Shown here: positions 35,735 through 47,879 of the stretch, piece by piece
How the letters are laid out: each line of letters opens with the position of its first letter
How positions within the stretch are numbered: position 1 is the first letter of the stretch
NCBI GenBank assembly: GCA_963969595.1
Contig: OZ018414.1
Coordinates: forward strand, 20,009,660-20,073,659
Reading direction: 5' to 3'
Source: Neckera pumila
Taxonomy: Eukaryota; Streptophyta; Bryopsida; Hypnales; Neckeraceae
DNA length: 64,000 bases
Notes under the pieces: model-generated
Told to the model about the DNA's origin: nothing
The model's database searches: none
The model's input: the letters and a program-made list of their open reading frames with translations, nothing else
Made by a program: the position numbers and the translations under genes

Positions 35735-38700
35735 ATGAAACGACACTTTGGATTTTGAGCTTAGTATAAAGTCCTTAGTTGCAATTTTCAACTTTCCACC
35801 AATTAGATTTTGAAAATTCACTATGATTTGAAACTTGAGACCCTTGTGATAATTAGCCCTTTGAACTCTCAAATAAAATTTGTTGACTCCATTGTGACTC
35901 CTAAGTGCTCCAAAGTCTATATTTGAATGAAGAAGAGAGTGCTTCAAGCTAATGTAATGTTCCAATTATTTATTATTCATCCAATAGAATATTTAAATCC
36001 TTAAAAAAATAACATTACTCAAACAACCAATTTGTTGAAATTGAAGTAAATAATGTAATTGATCGAATTTATAAGGAAAAATGTGATAAATTTTAGTAAA
36101 GGAAGGTTTGAGCATTTTGGTCTCAAAGAATAACAAATTTTTTTGGAAATTACAAATATTCTATCTACAATCATTATAGATGAAAATTTCAGTCTTTGAT
36201 TTTAATTATATTGAAAAAATATTGCTTAATCTAGTAGTAAGAATGCTTTTTGTGCATCATGACTTCCAACTTCAAAAAATCATAATCAATTGTTCAAGCA
36301 TCCTATTTTTTGATTCAAAATGCATTGTTTTCTAAATGTAAATACACCCAATTGTAACGCCTTCCGCTTTCCAACTTCTAAACAATGGGCACAGAATGAA
36401 TATTTTTGTGACTAAATACCATTACAACTTTTCAAAAGCAACTAATGAAAAGTGAAGATTTCTTTGGAGCAACCAATGAAAATTGATACAATTTGAATGG
36501 ACACCCTTGAAAGTGAATCTAATATTATTTATAGGATATTCTATGTTCTCAACTTTGAAAATTTGTAAAATACTATATGAATGTCAAAACCTTTGAATTC
36601 AAATTTTTCTTAGATTTGCTACTAATCTCATAAATTTTTTTGTCATTCTATCAAGTACTTGCTCTGTTGTAGAATTAGAAAATTTTCACTTTTAGGTGCT
36701 CTTATTTTATTGTTCTATATTTTTTCACAAAAAAAACATATGTGAAATATGTTTGGAGACACTTGGATAATTGAATCAAATTATCAACTAATTTATTGTA
36801 GGAAACCCTCCCTTAAAATAAGGTAACTTCATCTAATATTGCACAAAGAAGTGATTCAACATAGTTCCTATTAATATATTGAATTTATTTTCTTGGAATC
36901 TAGTTGGTAGTTAAAAGGAGACTGTAGATTCTTTTAGAATACATTTTTGGATTCTTTATGAGTAAACTATGAATTTTCAAAGTGCTGGAAATAGATATTT
37001 TTTTGGAGTTGACTATGGACTTCAGTGAATATTGGGAATATATTTTAGGCAAGAATTTAGAGTGGTCAATTAAGAAAGCAGTTGAAATTAGGTGTAGTTA
37101 ACTTGCCAGCAAATGAGCATGCTTTTGTTGAACAAGTTAACTTTTAAGAGAGCTTGTGTCCACATACTTGATGATGTCATAACATTTCTAACCAAGCTTG
37201 GGGTCCCTGAATTCTATGTGGGGGGAAGGGATGGGCCCGGAGATGGGCCACTTGACACAAGTGTCTTCTAGTAGTGCTAACATCATTTTTGCCTGGCCAA
37301 TGAACAACAATGACAATATCATTTCTGTTCAACCAGTGAATAACTTTACATTATAATTGAATTCCCCCTAAGTATCTAGGAGGGAATTATACCTCTACCT
37401 TGAAGGTGGACATTCATCTAATTAGCAATATTATGGTATAGATTCAAATATATATTGTGAATTTTAATTAGTTGCTGTGCTAGACAAGATCAATTCATCC
37501 AGATTTCTTTTGGAATTGAGAAGAAGTTTATTTTTTTATGGTGCTATTGGTATATGTTTCTATGTTAGTTTTACCAAGGTTTTGGTAGAATTTGATGAAA
37601 TTGAGGTAAATAGTATATGTATTTATTATAAGGATATAAAAGAAATATGTAAAAATTCAGGAAAGGATTCATGTGCTAAAAGATAAAAATAAACCAACAG
37701 TTGACAAGCAAAGCACCAATGATAGTCAATCACTAAGGGAATGACTTATTAGAGTCTTACATCAACTAGCCCATGACATAAGATATCTAATAAATGAGAT
37801 TAGGCCGCTACATAATATTGGATAGTGGCCAAAATCAATGCCTCTGGTGATGGAAATGGAATTATTAATGACTGCTTTAGGAACTTCTACGTTTCTAATG
37901 TAAATTCATTACAAGGAGTGATTTTTTTCAATTCTTTCATATACTGGCCATGTTTGAAAATATTGTGACTGCTTTACATGGTAAAAATGACCATTATAGA
38001 TTCATTTTTTTGTTGGTTTCACGGTAGCTTAAAGACTCTACAGGTCAGTTGGACAACATGCTTCAAAAGTTCATAACAAATTCATAATTTGTCAAAAAAA
38101 TAAATTTCAATTGTTCACTTCATTTTTCACATTTGCCTATGTCTGAAAAAAAAATCTAATACTTTTTTTGCTAATGGCAACAAGGCAAACCACTTGTTTT
38201 GTCTATCATAGGCTGGTAGACACATCCATTCCACCCATGCATCTAATTTTGTCCTTATATACTAATGTAGTGCATTCTACATTGAATAGGGGTTTCAAAG
38301 AGACCCATACTAATTAATCAACATTTCACACTATATAAATATCTACCTTCGCTATACATCAATAGTTATTGAAGTGTGTAGGAGCTATACATCACATTTC
38401 AAACATCCACACGGTTTCCCAACTTAAGTGCTTTTAATTTTTTGGTCCCCTTCATACCCCTATTTAGTGTAGAAAGAAAATGTCCACTACTAATACATGA
38501 GGGAGGAATTCTTAAAGGGACGGGAATGGGTGCATTTACCTTAAAAGGGTTTTCTGAAGGGCGGTGCATGTGGAACGAGTCGAGCCCATCTCCTGACACA
38601 TGCCAGCTCCACAGTCCACACCCGCCCTGCCAAGGCTCGAGAACCTCCCCCAATGGATAAAAGTTTCTTTTTCCCATGGGCTGCCCGTCTACGCCTGCCC

Positions 38701-39208
38701 GAAATGATGATTTCGGGGCTGGGTTATGGATTTTCAGCAGATAATGTTGGACTCCGACCCGTGGTCGCTGGTTACAAAACCCTTCTAAATCGATTCACGT
38801 CCGGACATAGTGCTCCGACCATCAGTCGCTCAACACTTTAGCCAGTTCAGTGCTCATCACGGCGACGAGCCGGTCTCTGCGGTAGGGCAATAGGGAAGCG
38901 CCCCGAGGTCGGCAGTCGGAAAGCGGTGGACGACCATGAGACGGGGACCAAATGACAGGTGACAACTCGATGACTCATGGTCGGTCGCGACTTGGTCGGC
39001 GGGCGACTTCCAGTAGAAGTGAGTTACCGAAGAATGGTGGACTGCCTTAAGAGGCGTGAGGGGCTGAGACCCCGGCCTTTCTCTCCCTCTGCATCTCTCC
39101 GTCTTCATTGCTCTCGCTTGCGCTGTGATATCGTTCTTCTTGTTCTCGAGAGCCTGATCCTCGACGCCCGGCGCGCGCAGGCCTTGCTTGTGCGTCTTTC
39201 GGCAAACA
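35735..39208. other. Intergenic DNA and AKR2 promoter region
   Basis: From 35735 to about 38440 the DNA is AT-rich and without a recognisable gene; 36460-36660 contains CTCAACTTTGAAAATTTGTA and CTAATCTCAT, related to the tandem copies at 52158-52451. From about 38440 GC content rises, and 39070-39205 is pyrimidine-rich (CTTTCTCTCCCTCTGC), as expected for the AKR2 promoter and leader. Open frames at 38442-39252 on either strand show no domain. Confidence 0.5.
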
Positions 39209-42200
39209 ATGGCCGCTCCCGCTGGTACGTTCTTGCACCGACTAATGCTTAGTTGAATGTTATTTGCAAAGAGGTTGCGCGAGGTCTATGTCGGGAACGA
39301 GATCTTTCTATGCGGTTTGGTGTTTGTGTTTCCATTTTATTATTCCATCCATGATATGGTCGTGTGGTGACTTGCGATTGAAAAATCGGTATATCGAAAG
39401 ATGACCTTTCTCGGCCGCGCTCTGGCGTTTCTTCTATTGATTCTGTGGAAAATTATCCTACTCAGTATGCTTATACAATTTGTTGTCCTAATTGTTCGTG
39501 AGATGTTGCGGTTTGGTAGTTTTTTTGTTGAATGGTTACTCTTTTTCAACTCCCGACTATTTTCCTAGTTGTATTGGAGATTAAGACTCATCTGAAAACC
39601 CTGAAGGTACAGATTCTTTAGGTTACAGTAGTCGTGAACAGTCCTTCGACACTCCTTTACTACGCCGTAATTATTTCGCGGAAGTACCTATCTTATTGCT
39701 AATACCTGGGAGATTAACTGAGCTCAGTATTCGGCAGGAATAGTGTCATCGTGTTTTACTAATAATAATTAGTAATAATTCTTGGAACTCTTTGAAATAA
39801 TTTTGGATTGCATTTTATTTATGTGTTTCTATTTTAAATGTTTTCTGTGCACCTAATTATTATCGTGCTCTTCGAAATTCCGTCTTCTCTGTTAAACCTC
39901 CGGCAGAATCCACACAGCCGATTAGGGTTATGATACTGGACTAGGTTTTTGGTTTCGCTGTTTTGAATATGTGGCTGGATATCTTGAACTTACGATTCTC
40001 ATTTCCTGGGTCCCAATTATAGGATATGATTTAGAGACTTTGAATGTAATTTGAAGTTTTGGATAATAATTTCAGTACGATTACGCCTAGGGATACATTT
40101 GTTTTTTCGATGTATTTAGAGTATGGCCATGGGCCAGGCTATTTGAGTGGGAAGGCAGATTGTATTTGTGGATACGATCTTGTTGCCTACAGTAGCTTCT
40201 TCTCTATCTTTTTTATTTCTGTGATGTTAATCGCATTGATTCCTTTCTCTATTGTACAGCATCATTACTTTGGGGATATTTTTTCAATTATTTTGTTTTA
40301 TGAAATGAAAGAATACAGAAAACAGAACATTTTTTTCATTGAAGTATAGAATGTCTTTTCAGGCATTGCACTTTAACCCTGTAAGGACGCTAAGTCTGTA
40401 AGGACGCTGCAGCCAAAAAGTGTCCGACGGATGACTTTCAAGATCACTGTAGAAATGCAGAATGCAACTATTGGTCCATATATCCAAAATTAGATCATTT
40501 TGAAATCAATCAATCAGGTCATAGGTCGGCGTCCTTCCAGGGTTAAGATTGTAATTTGGCCCGGGGCTGCATGTAAATTGATGAAGGCTTCTAGGAGACT
40601 TTGCCTCAGTCTATTCTAATTTTTGAGAAACTTTAGCAAGGGGTCCCTGAACTTATGATATTTGTCCTTGATACTGACCGACGCCATACACGTGGGATTG
40701 AAGTAGCGATACAATTTGGGATTTTCTTAACTTGATTTGCGGGAATTATCGGTATTCATCCATGATTCCGGGTCGTCTCTGATTCTCCTGAATTCCCTGT
40801 TTCAGGCAAGGTTGGAGATGTGGAAGAGAAGAAGGCTCCGGCCCCTCCTGCTGCTGAAGACAATCCTGCGACTGCATCCACTGCCGGACTTGGCGATGAT
40901 GCTGCCGGGGCGAACCCATTCGATTTTTCAGCAATGTCGGGTCTCTTGAATGTACGTCATCTTTACTATATCTCATCTTCACTAGCTTAACCTGATTATC
41001 ATTCTCTAGATTGGTTCATCCTCCTTTGCAAACAAATTTGCATATACTTAGCAGTGCAAACTTTTCGCTGTTTTTTTCTGGTCTAATGATTTACATGCTG
41101 AGGTAAGTTAACGGAGCGGACCAGAAAGTTTGAATGTTAGGGTTCACCTTCAACAGCCATTTGAGTGCTTTTTTGATAGAAGTCTGGATGAAACTGCAGT
41201 TATTGTTTGGAATATCATTGCCTCTAATTTTGCTCAAGTAGCAGTACATGAAACTTCATAGTAAGAGTCACGAATCGCACTTATCTCATCAAAAATTGAG
41301 GTCCATGTGTAATGCCCCTCATGTGCGGGTTCCCAGGAAAGCTGGAATTCGTTCAGTGGTGCCTGGGATACATTTCTTAAAGTAAGTTAAGAGCTAATTA
41401 ATGTTTAGTAACCACTACTTTAAAATTTTATAATATATCACATCATTGATGGAGTTTTAGCAGCTACAATATCTTCGACAGATGTCTCTGTTTTACCGGC
41501 TTAACTTACTACCTTGATGCCCTTGTATATTTGGGTGAAAGCGGATTCAACTTTTCTACTTAACAGTGGCTTGAACAAAACGTAGCTTTTATATCACATC
41601 CCTAAGTAGGTTTGGTTGAGGTATGCAACCATCTTGTTCTACACTAAAGTCTCTATAAGTTTCTTAAGGGTCAGTCTTTCATGCGAAAGCTCTCTCTCAC
41701 GCTATCCTTTCGTTTCCAGGATCCCAGCATCAAGGAGATGGCAGAGCAGATTGCAAAGGATCCTGCCTTCAACCAGATGGCTCAACAATTGCAGCGTAGT
41801 GTCCAAACTGTTGGAACCGAGGGACCGCCGCAATTGGATACTAACCAGTACATCAACGCTATGCAGCAAGTGATGCAAAATCCTCAGTTTATGACTATGG
41901 CCGAGCGACTTGGCAACGCCCTCATGCAGGTGCATTATTTTTCATTTACCTGGTGCTTTGAACTCGTCAGTGGCTAGGACTTAGCCATCATTGCGTATGT
42001 TCAATGTAGCATGTCATTGTCTTCCCGATTGTGGTGTGGGGATGCATTTATTAAGGAACTGGTATGCAGTTGAAGGTCTTGTTGTTGGTATTACAATTTT
42101 GAATTTGTTAAATTGGTAGTCTTTCTCTGCTCATTAGTTTTATTTTCTCTGGATTCCAGGATCCTGCCATGTCCGGCATGCTTTCAAACCTGACGAACCC

Positions 42201-43583
42201 GGCCCACAAGGAGCAACTGGAGCAACGCATGGCTGCAGTGCGAGAGGATCCTACCTTGAAGCCTGTCTTGGACGAGATCGAGAATGGTGGACCTGCCGCA
42301 ATGATGAAGTGAGCTGTTTGATTATTCTTCATATTCCCGTGATACATATTTGAGGCTGAAGGCAGTGCTTACTAATTTTTTTCTATCTCTTCTTGCAGGT
42401 ACTGGAATGACCCAGCAGTCCTCAGCAAGCTTGGGCAAGCTATGGGTGTCGGTGTTCCGGGAGAGGGAGGCCTGCAAGTGCCGGGTGAATCTGCTAATGA
42501 TGAGGATGACGAAGAAGGTGATGAGGAAGACGAGGAGTTGACCGTACATCATACTGCCAGCACTGGTGATGTCGAGGTATGGGAGGCAGTCTCAACTGAA
42601 GCGAGTTCCTCAAGTGGTTCTCTGTATCCATTCTTTCATCTAAACAACTACTGAAAACCTTGGCAGAGTTGAAGCACTTTCCGTCCTTATGATTTGCGTT
42701 ACCTTGCGTTACAATCTTGAGGGTTAGCCAATTCAGGTTCACCGACTTTAAGGTATGAGTGACGGACTTCTTTTGATTTTTCACACATGCTGGCAGGGTT
42801 TGAAAATTCTTCTACAAGAGGGTGCAGACAAGGATGAAAAGGATGCCGAGGGCAGGACTGCCTTGCATTTCGCATCTGGTTATGGAGAGGTTTGTCATGT
42901 TTCATTTTGTGTTGTGGTTCTTTCCGTGTATACGGAAGTGAATTTTGACCCCCCTTTTAACTGTTTTGAAGTTTCTGCATCTGCAGTAATATTCGTGTGT
43001 AGCTTCAGATGATTTGTAATTAGGGTTCTACTACCTTAGAATTGTTTATTTCGGCCGTTTCCTCTGTGGTTGCTTTATTGCATGTGCATAGCTTGTGGAT
43101 TGGATCTTTCACTGACCTCCAAACTATGTGGCAGGTGAAATGTGCCGAGGTGTTGCTTGAAGCTGGAGCAGGAGTGGACGCACTTGACAAAAATAACAAC
43201 ACTGCTCTTCATTATGCCGCCGGTTATGGCCGTGACGAATGTGTTGAGCTGCTTCTGAAGAATGGAGCTGCTGTGTAAGTCTCCAATCATTACAGGGTTT
43301 TCTTACGTTGACTACATCGCTTTTAATTTTCGTCACGAGCAAATTGCTGAACCTTTTCTCGACTCATACCTCTCCCCTAGTCCCCACGCAGAATCTGAAT
43401 CATCACTGGGCTGTCTTCCATTCTGAAGTTCCAGTACGATGTAAACCTAAACGGCTAACTCTGCTCGTGATATTTTGTTGCAGGACTTTGCAAAATTTGG
43501 ATGGGAAGACGCCCATTGATGTTGCTAAGCTTAACAACCAGTCGGAAGTGCTCAAGCTGTTGGAGAAGGACGCCTTCTTGTAG
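39209..43583 (+). CDS. AKR2: Ankyrin-repeat protein AKR2, chloroplast outer-envelope targeting factor, eight exons
   Basis: AKR2 is a cytosolic chaperone that binds newly made chloroplast outer-envelope proteins and docks on the envelope lipids MGDG and PG. Exons: 39209-39224, 40806-40951, 41720-41929, 42160-42308, 42399-42576, 42797-42889, 43135-43274, 43484-43583; all GT-AG, 343 residues (Arabidopsis AKR2A has 342). An Ala/Pro-rich N-terminus leads to [13 protein letters not shown] and STI1-like helices ([40 protein letters not shown]). An acidic linker (about 200-221) follows, then C-terminal ankyrin repeats ([48 protein letters not shown]) ending LLEKDAFL, as in flowering plants. The lipid-contact residues described for AKR2A (H223, E246, Y294, R296) align with H224, E247, Y295 and R297. 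Exon 1 encodes only MAAPA plus one base. Intron 1 (1.58 kb) carries a TTAA-flanked MITE. Confidence 0.96.
40377..40542. repeat. TTAA-flanked MITE in AKR2 intron 1, 166 bp
   Basis: TTAA at 40373-40376 and 40543-40546 bracket an element starting CCCTGTAAGGACGC. The reverse complement of its right end is CCCTGGAAGGACGC, a 13 of 14 match. GTAAGGACGCT is repeated directly at 40397-40408. There is no coding capacity. This is the clearest member of the TTAA family because its TIRs are the best preserved. Confidence 0.8.
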
Positions 43584-45000
43584 ATCACCTTCATGATGAC
43601 CAATTCGGTTCATGGGCGTTCTGGCAGAGATGAGCAATGAACACTCTGTCTGGATCCACTGTCAAGACCATTTTAAGTGGTACTACCTAGTAATAATTTT
43701 ACAGTTATTTGCTTGATTTAAGGGCGGAGTCAGTTGTGCTGTATCGGGCATTTTGTTGCACAGCATCAGTGGTGGGTTTTTTTCTGTTAGAACTTCTGTG
43801 AGTCATATAGGATCTTTCGTGGGTCACATCCTGTAGCTTGTCCTCCTGTCTAATGTACCTGCGCCTTAACATGAATTTGCTGCTTCGGATCCAAGGATTT
43901 CATAATTTGTGGCAGTTTGGAGGAAGTATGGGATCGTTGCTAATGAGATATGGTACACTAGTAAGAACATTTCAATTCGCTAGTTCTCATCTAACTACTG
44001 TAAATTTTACGTGACGTGAAATTCTGTCTGCAATTGTGTGCTTCCAACCTAATCAGATGGTCTTGACACTCGACATCAGACGATGGCATTTGCACTTCAA
44101 GCTGCTGTCGTGCATGTCCTCCGTTCTTTCTTCGATACATCGGTTGTTTGAACCCCTAAATTGCCGAGGCACTAATTCTGGGCCGACAAAACTTGGAAGT
44201 TAAATAAAACCTTACCAAATTACTATTTTTAGTACTTTGTTTTTGTTTTTTCGACAGTCTTTTAAAGTCTAGCATCAAAAATCTGATTTTGAAAACGAGT
44301 GATTATGATATTTTTATTCATGATTTTGTGCAAGGGTGTCCATTGCAAATTTGATTATGATTTTCTAGTGTTGTAGGCTTTTGGAAATGACCTTTAAATA
44401 AAGTAGTTCTTTGAGAAAAAATCATATTAGATATTCATTTAAAAAAAATTATAGAATAGATTTCTGTAAATAAATGGGGGTTATCTATGCTATGTATTTT
44501 AACTTCATATTTTTTGGTGGCCTTAATTTTAGATTTTAATGTGAAAAGAAGACTTCAAATCATTGTTATAGTTTCATCACCCTTTTGATGAAACGTCATA
44601 ATCTTCAATCCATAAGTGATATTATTGTTTTCTCTTTTTCTATGTGATCTCTTAACTTGTGTAGTTTGAATGTTTAGTTTGAATTTGTACGCTTACAATT
44701 TAAAAAAATTGATAAAACTTAACAAAATATCAGACTTTTTGTTCAATTTAGAACAAATTTCAAGAAGCTCAAAAAAAGCCTCTACCATTTGGCCATTTAG
44801 AGATTAAGCTTGTCTTCATTTAGGCTAATCTTTACCATTCTTATACCCCACAATTGGAATGGTGGGTCATGCGAGGGCCATATATACTTCTTGATGGAAA
44901 ATCTATAGGTAAATTGTTTTCTTGGATAAACCTTTAAAGGATGTAGCTCTCATTACCAAAATCGTCACCAAAATTTTTTGGCCTCAATGTCCTTCAAGGA
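43584..45000. other. AKR2 3' region and intergenic DNA
   Basis: The first 300-600 bases are probably the AKR2 3' untranslated region; an AATAAA is at about 44204. From 44200 the sequence is AT-rich with no gene. It ends in GTCCTTCAAGGA directly against the TTAA at 45001, which looks like the right end of another TTAA-type element whose left end I could not place. Confidence 0.45.
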
Positions 45001-45004
45001 TTAA

Positions 45005-45529
45005 TCCTTGGAAGGACATTGCGGTCAATTTTGTCTGAGTGCATTGCTTAGCTCTTAAACCATAAATGATGCCATGGACTTTTGATATCCGATGAATGAT
45101 AAAAAATCTCCTGTATAGGACAAAAGCTCAACTATTCATCCTTAGAATTTTCTTGTGAAAAGGTAAGGGAAGGTCTTCTACAGTAGTTTGACTTCCAATG
45201 ACTTATTTTTCATTTTTTTAAACTATTGGTTTTCACGGTATCCAAAAGTATAGTTTCCATGGCCACCATTTTGTCCTTTAAACCTATAACGACGGATCCT
45301 ATAATGATGGGTTGTTCTCCGCAAAAATCATCCTTTATGATACCATGGGAATCAATGGTTTTAAAAAATGAAAAAATAGTCATTGGAAGTCAAACTACTG
45401 TAGAAGACCTTACCTTACCTTACTTTTTCACAACAACATTTTGAGGATGAATAGTTGCACTTTTGTCCTACACAAAAGGATTCTTTTATCATCCATCAGA
45501 CACTTAATGTTTGCAGCAACGTTATAGGG
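45005..45529. repeat. TTAA-flanked foldback element, 525 bp
   Basis: TTAA at 45001-45004 and 45530-45533 bound an element whose left arm (about 45005-45242) is largely the reverse complement of its right arm (about 45339-45529). Shared arm blocks include CTTCTACAGTAGTTTGACTT, GACTTCCAATGAC and ACTATTCATCCT. About 95 bases of spacer separate the arms. No coding sequence was seen. Confidence 0.75.
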
Positions 45530-45540
45530 TTAAGGGTTAT

Positions 45541-45770
45541 CCCTCAAGCGCTCCAACATCCGTATTTTGGACAATGAAAAAGGCCTTCAAGGCACTATTT
45601 CACACAATTAACTTCTCATTCATCCAATGCAATACTTGAATCTAGAAAAAGGCAACCTGGCTTCCTTAATGACCAAATTCATACAAATTCCGGTAAATGA
45701 TATTTCTGTAGAAAGATACAAGCAAAAATGTGCAAAAATTCAGAAAAGGATTGTCTGAGACGTTTAGGGG
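45541..45770. repeat. TTAA-type element, 230 bp
   Basis: TTAT (a one-base variant of TTAA, 45537-45540), then CCCTCAAGCGCTCC at the left; TTTAGGGG then TTAA (45771-45774) at the right. The left end matches the element at 53485-53876 (CCCTCAAGTGCTCC, then TGGACAATGAA). It lies only 11 bases after the end of the foldback. Confidence 0.6.
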
Positions 45771-45774
45771 TTAA

Positions 45775-46820
45775 GAAAGACAGGCTGGTCACAGAAGCCT
45801 ATGACCGTGTAGTTGCAATCATGTACAATTTCATGACTACTGGATGGGCAAATTCATTTCGGAATGCATTTAGAAGTCCGCAGGAAAGGTGACTGACTGT
45901 TGGGTAATCAGATGGTTTTGAGTAAATCTCACAGCTGAGCATGTTTCCAAAGATTAGAAATGCAGCAGTAACATTGACACTAAAATGCCCGGCAGGTTCC
46001 CCAATTCGGGCGGACTGATGAGGCGAATGCGAAATTATACACCGTGTGTAAGTTAACTCTGATTTGTGATAATTAATTGCAGTCGGCAATGCAATGGCAA
46101 CAGCTATGGCATCAGAAAAGCAAGCCTCATAGTTAGCAGTAGCTTAATCCATTCTCAGTACTTGCCCTTCGTTTTCCTGTAGCAAAAAACTCAACTCCAG
46201 CAATCGACACAGTGGAAACGAAGATGCCTACACACAAGATTTTGTGTTGGGGCAAAATGACCCCAATGTCATGCTCCAGATGCTTACATCACTACACAAA
46301 GTCCTCGAGAGGCAACTGTGGAACCTACGAGTCTCAAAAAGCAAAAAAATTAGGGCTCACAAGACCGAGATGAAAACTCTAAACAAAAACTTGTAATGCG
46401 CGACCTTGCAACATCGAGAAATTGATGCAAATTCGATTCAAACTGACCATGATATTCGACCACGCAAGCCCATCATGGAAACGACAAGCAAGAATTCTGC
46501 AACCGAGTGTAGTCCATGTCCAGAACAAAAGAAAGAAGCCTCCCTCTAAGTCATGATCAAAATTTCCTTCTATTTTCATTAAACAATATCTATACAAAAG
46601 CAACATATATTCACCCTACACTCCAATTCGATCAGAACTATCCTAAGGAATCCTTAAGTCCTTGTTCATTGCAAGCACATCTCCATCAATGCAAGAAGCC
46701 TACATCCAGAAAAGAAAGAAAGAAGCTTCGGAGTCTCCAATTTCATTTCATTTCCATCGAACAAAATTCCTAAGAAGGCCATACTCAATCCCGAAAGAGG
46801 CCAGTAAGGAAAAAGAAAAC
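45775..46820. other. Intergenic DNA between AKR2 and U6
   Basis: No coding gene or repeat was recognised. Base composition is more balanced than in the repeat blocks, consistent with single-copy DNA around the U6 gene. Confidence 0.4.
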
Positions 46821-46824
46821 CAAA

Positions 46825-46874
46825 AAAATTTGGACCATTTCTCGATTTGTGCGTGTCATCCTTGCGCAGGGGCC

Positions 46875-46906
<32 letters not shown>

Positions 46907-46926
46907 TCAGATGTCTCCGAAGAGAC
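46825..46926 (-). ncRNA. U6: U6 spliceosomal snRNA
   Basis: U6 RNA forms the catalytic centre of the spliceosome. Read on the minus strand, the 102 bases match plant U6 almost throughout: a 5' hairpin GTCTCTTCGGAGAC, then ATAAAATTGGAACGATACAG, the ACAGAGA box, the AGC triad, CCCCTGCGCAAGGATGACAC and AAATCGAGAAATGGTCC, ending in seven T (46822-46828) that serve as Pol III terminator. The 5' stem differs from the common GTCCCTTCGGGGAC by a C-to-T change on one side and a compensating G-to-A change on the other, so pairing is kept. With a good USE and TATA box upstream it is probably a functional gene rather than a pseudogene. Confidence 0.96.
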
Positions 46927-46947
46927 GAGAGGTAAGGTCGAGCTACG

Positions 46948-46954
46948 TTATATA
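46948..46954 (-). promoter_or_regulatory. U6 TATA box
   Basis: TATATAA on the minus strand begins 28 bases upstream of the U6 5' end, the standard position. Confidence 0.85.
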
Positions 46955-46980
46955 TCCCTGACAGATACCTAGGCCACAAA

Positions 46981-46991
46981 CGATATGGGTT
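46981..46991 (-). promoter_or_regulatory. U6 upstream sequence element (USE)
   Basis: AACCCATATCG on the minus strand matches the plant USE consensus RTCCCACATCG at 9 of 11 positions. The gap to the TATA box is 26 bases, close to the spacing that specifies RNA polymerase III in plants rather than the wider Pol II spacing. Confidence 0.8.
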
Positions 46992-47159
46992 ATTTACTTA
47001 GCTTTCCAACGTTTGTGGAAAAGTAAAAATAAACCAACTCTCGTTCATCCTTACCCAGTTTGTATGAATCTTCATTCAAACTTCCATCCAGGTTCTTATA
47101 GGGGATCAGAGGTGGTGCAAACAATTTCATAATTGTGGTTAACTCACTAAGGATATTAA

Positions 47160-47443
47160 GTACAAAAAGTGTTGGATGAATAAGGTTTCAAAGAAATTGT
47201 GGAACAAAAAATACACCTATTCATTTTGGAATGTGATAATTTCAAAATCATCACTACCACTTTTTTAGAATCTTCACATGTAGAAAAAAAAAAAGAAGCG
47301 GAAGTCACTTATGAGCCAAGAAAATGCTTGTCCACCAATCCCCAACACTCTTGGTGTTCACCAAAAATAAAATTGGATGAAAATGTGAACTTCTGTTCCT
47401 TGCACTGAGCTTCAAAGTCATTCATCAGACACTTTTTCTAGGG
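47160..47443. repeat. TTAA-flanked element, 284 bp
   Basis: TTAA at 47156-47159 and 47444-47447. The left end GTACAAAAAGTGTTGGATGA and the reverse complement of the right end CCCTAGAAAAAGTGTCTGAT share the AAAAAGTGTYKGATGAAT block. The right TTAA is immediately followed by CCCTTAAACAATAGG, apparently the start of a second element. No coding sequence was recognised. Confidence 0.6.
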
Positions 47444-47879
47444 TTAACCCTTAAACAATAGGCCAAGCCTCAGGGGCTTGGTTTTAAGAGAATCATTGAT
47501 AGAAAGTGTTTTTTGCAATTTATTTATTTTTAGAATGCTTCAATTTATGGGATCCACTTCTATAGTGAATATGGCTTGTCAAGCATTGCAATTAGGTTGT
47601 AAAGCCAACATACTATTTGCTGTTCACTTTTGCATGGCTTGACCGAATAGATTTTGAACAAGCAATAAGACCCATGCCCCTATGTCAAGGAGTTTTTTAA
47701 TTTTCTCTTGGACTGCCCAATAGGCAAGGGAATGTTGTTTAAGTGTTAACCTTGAATTGTTGTTTGACAAAAAAAGAGACGTCAATAGGACAATTGATAA
47801 GCAACAATAATTTGTGCTTTATGTCCATGCTTATGAATGTCATAATAAGATGTGAAAGAGTTCTTTTACACTATTATCA

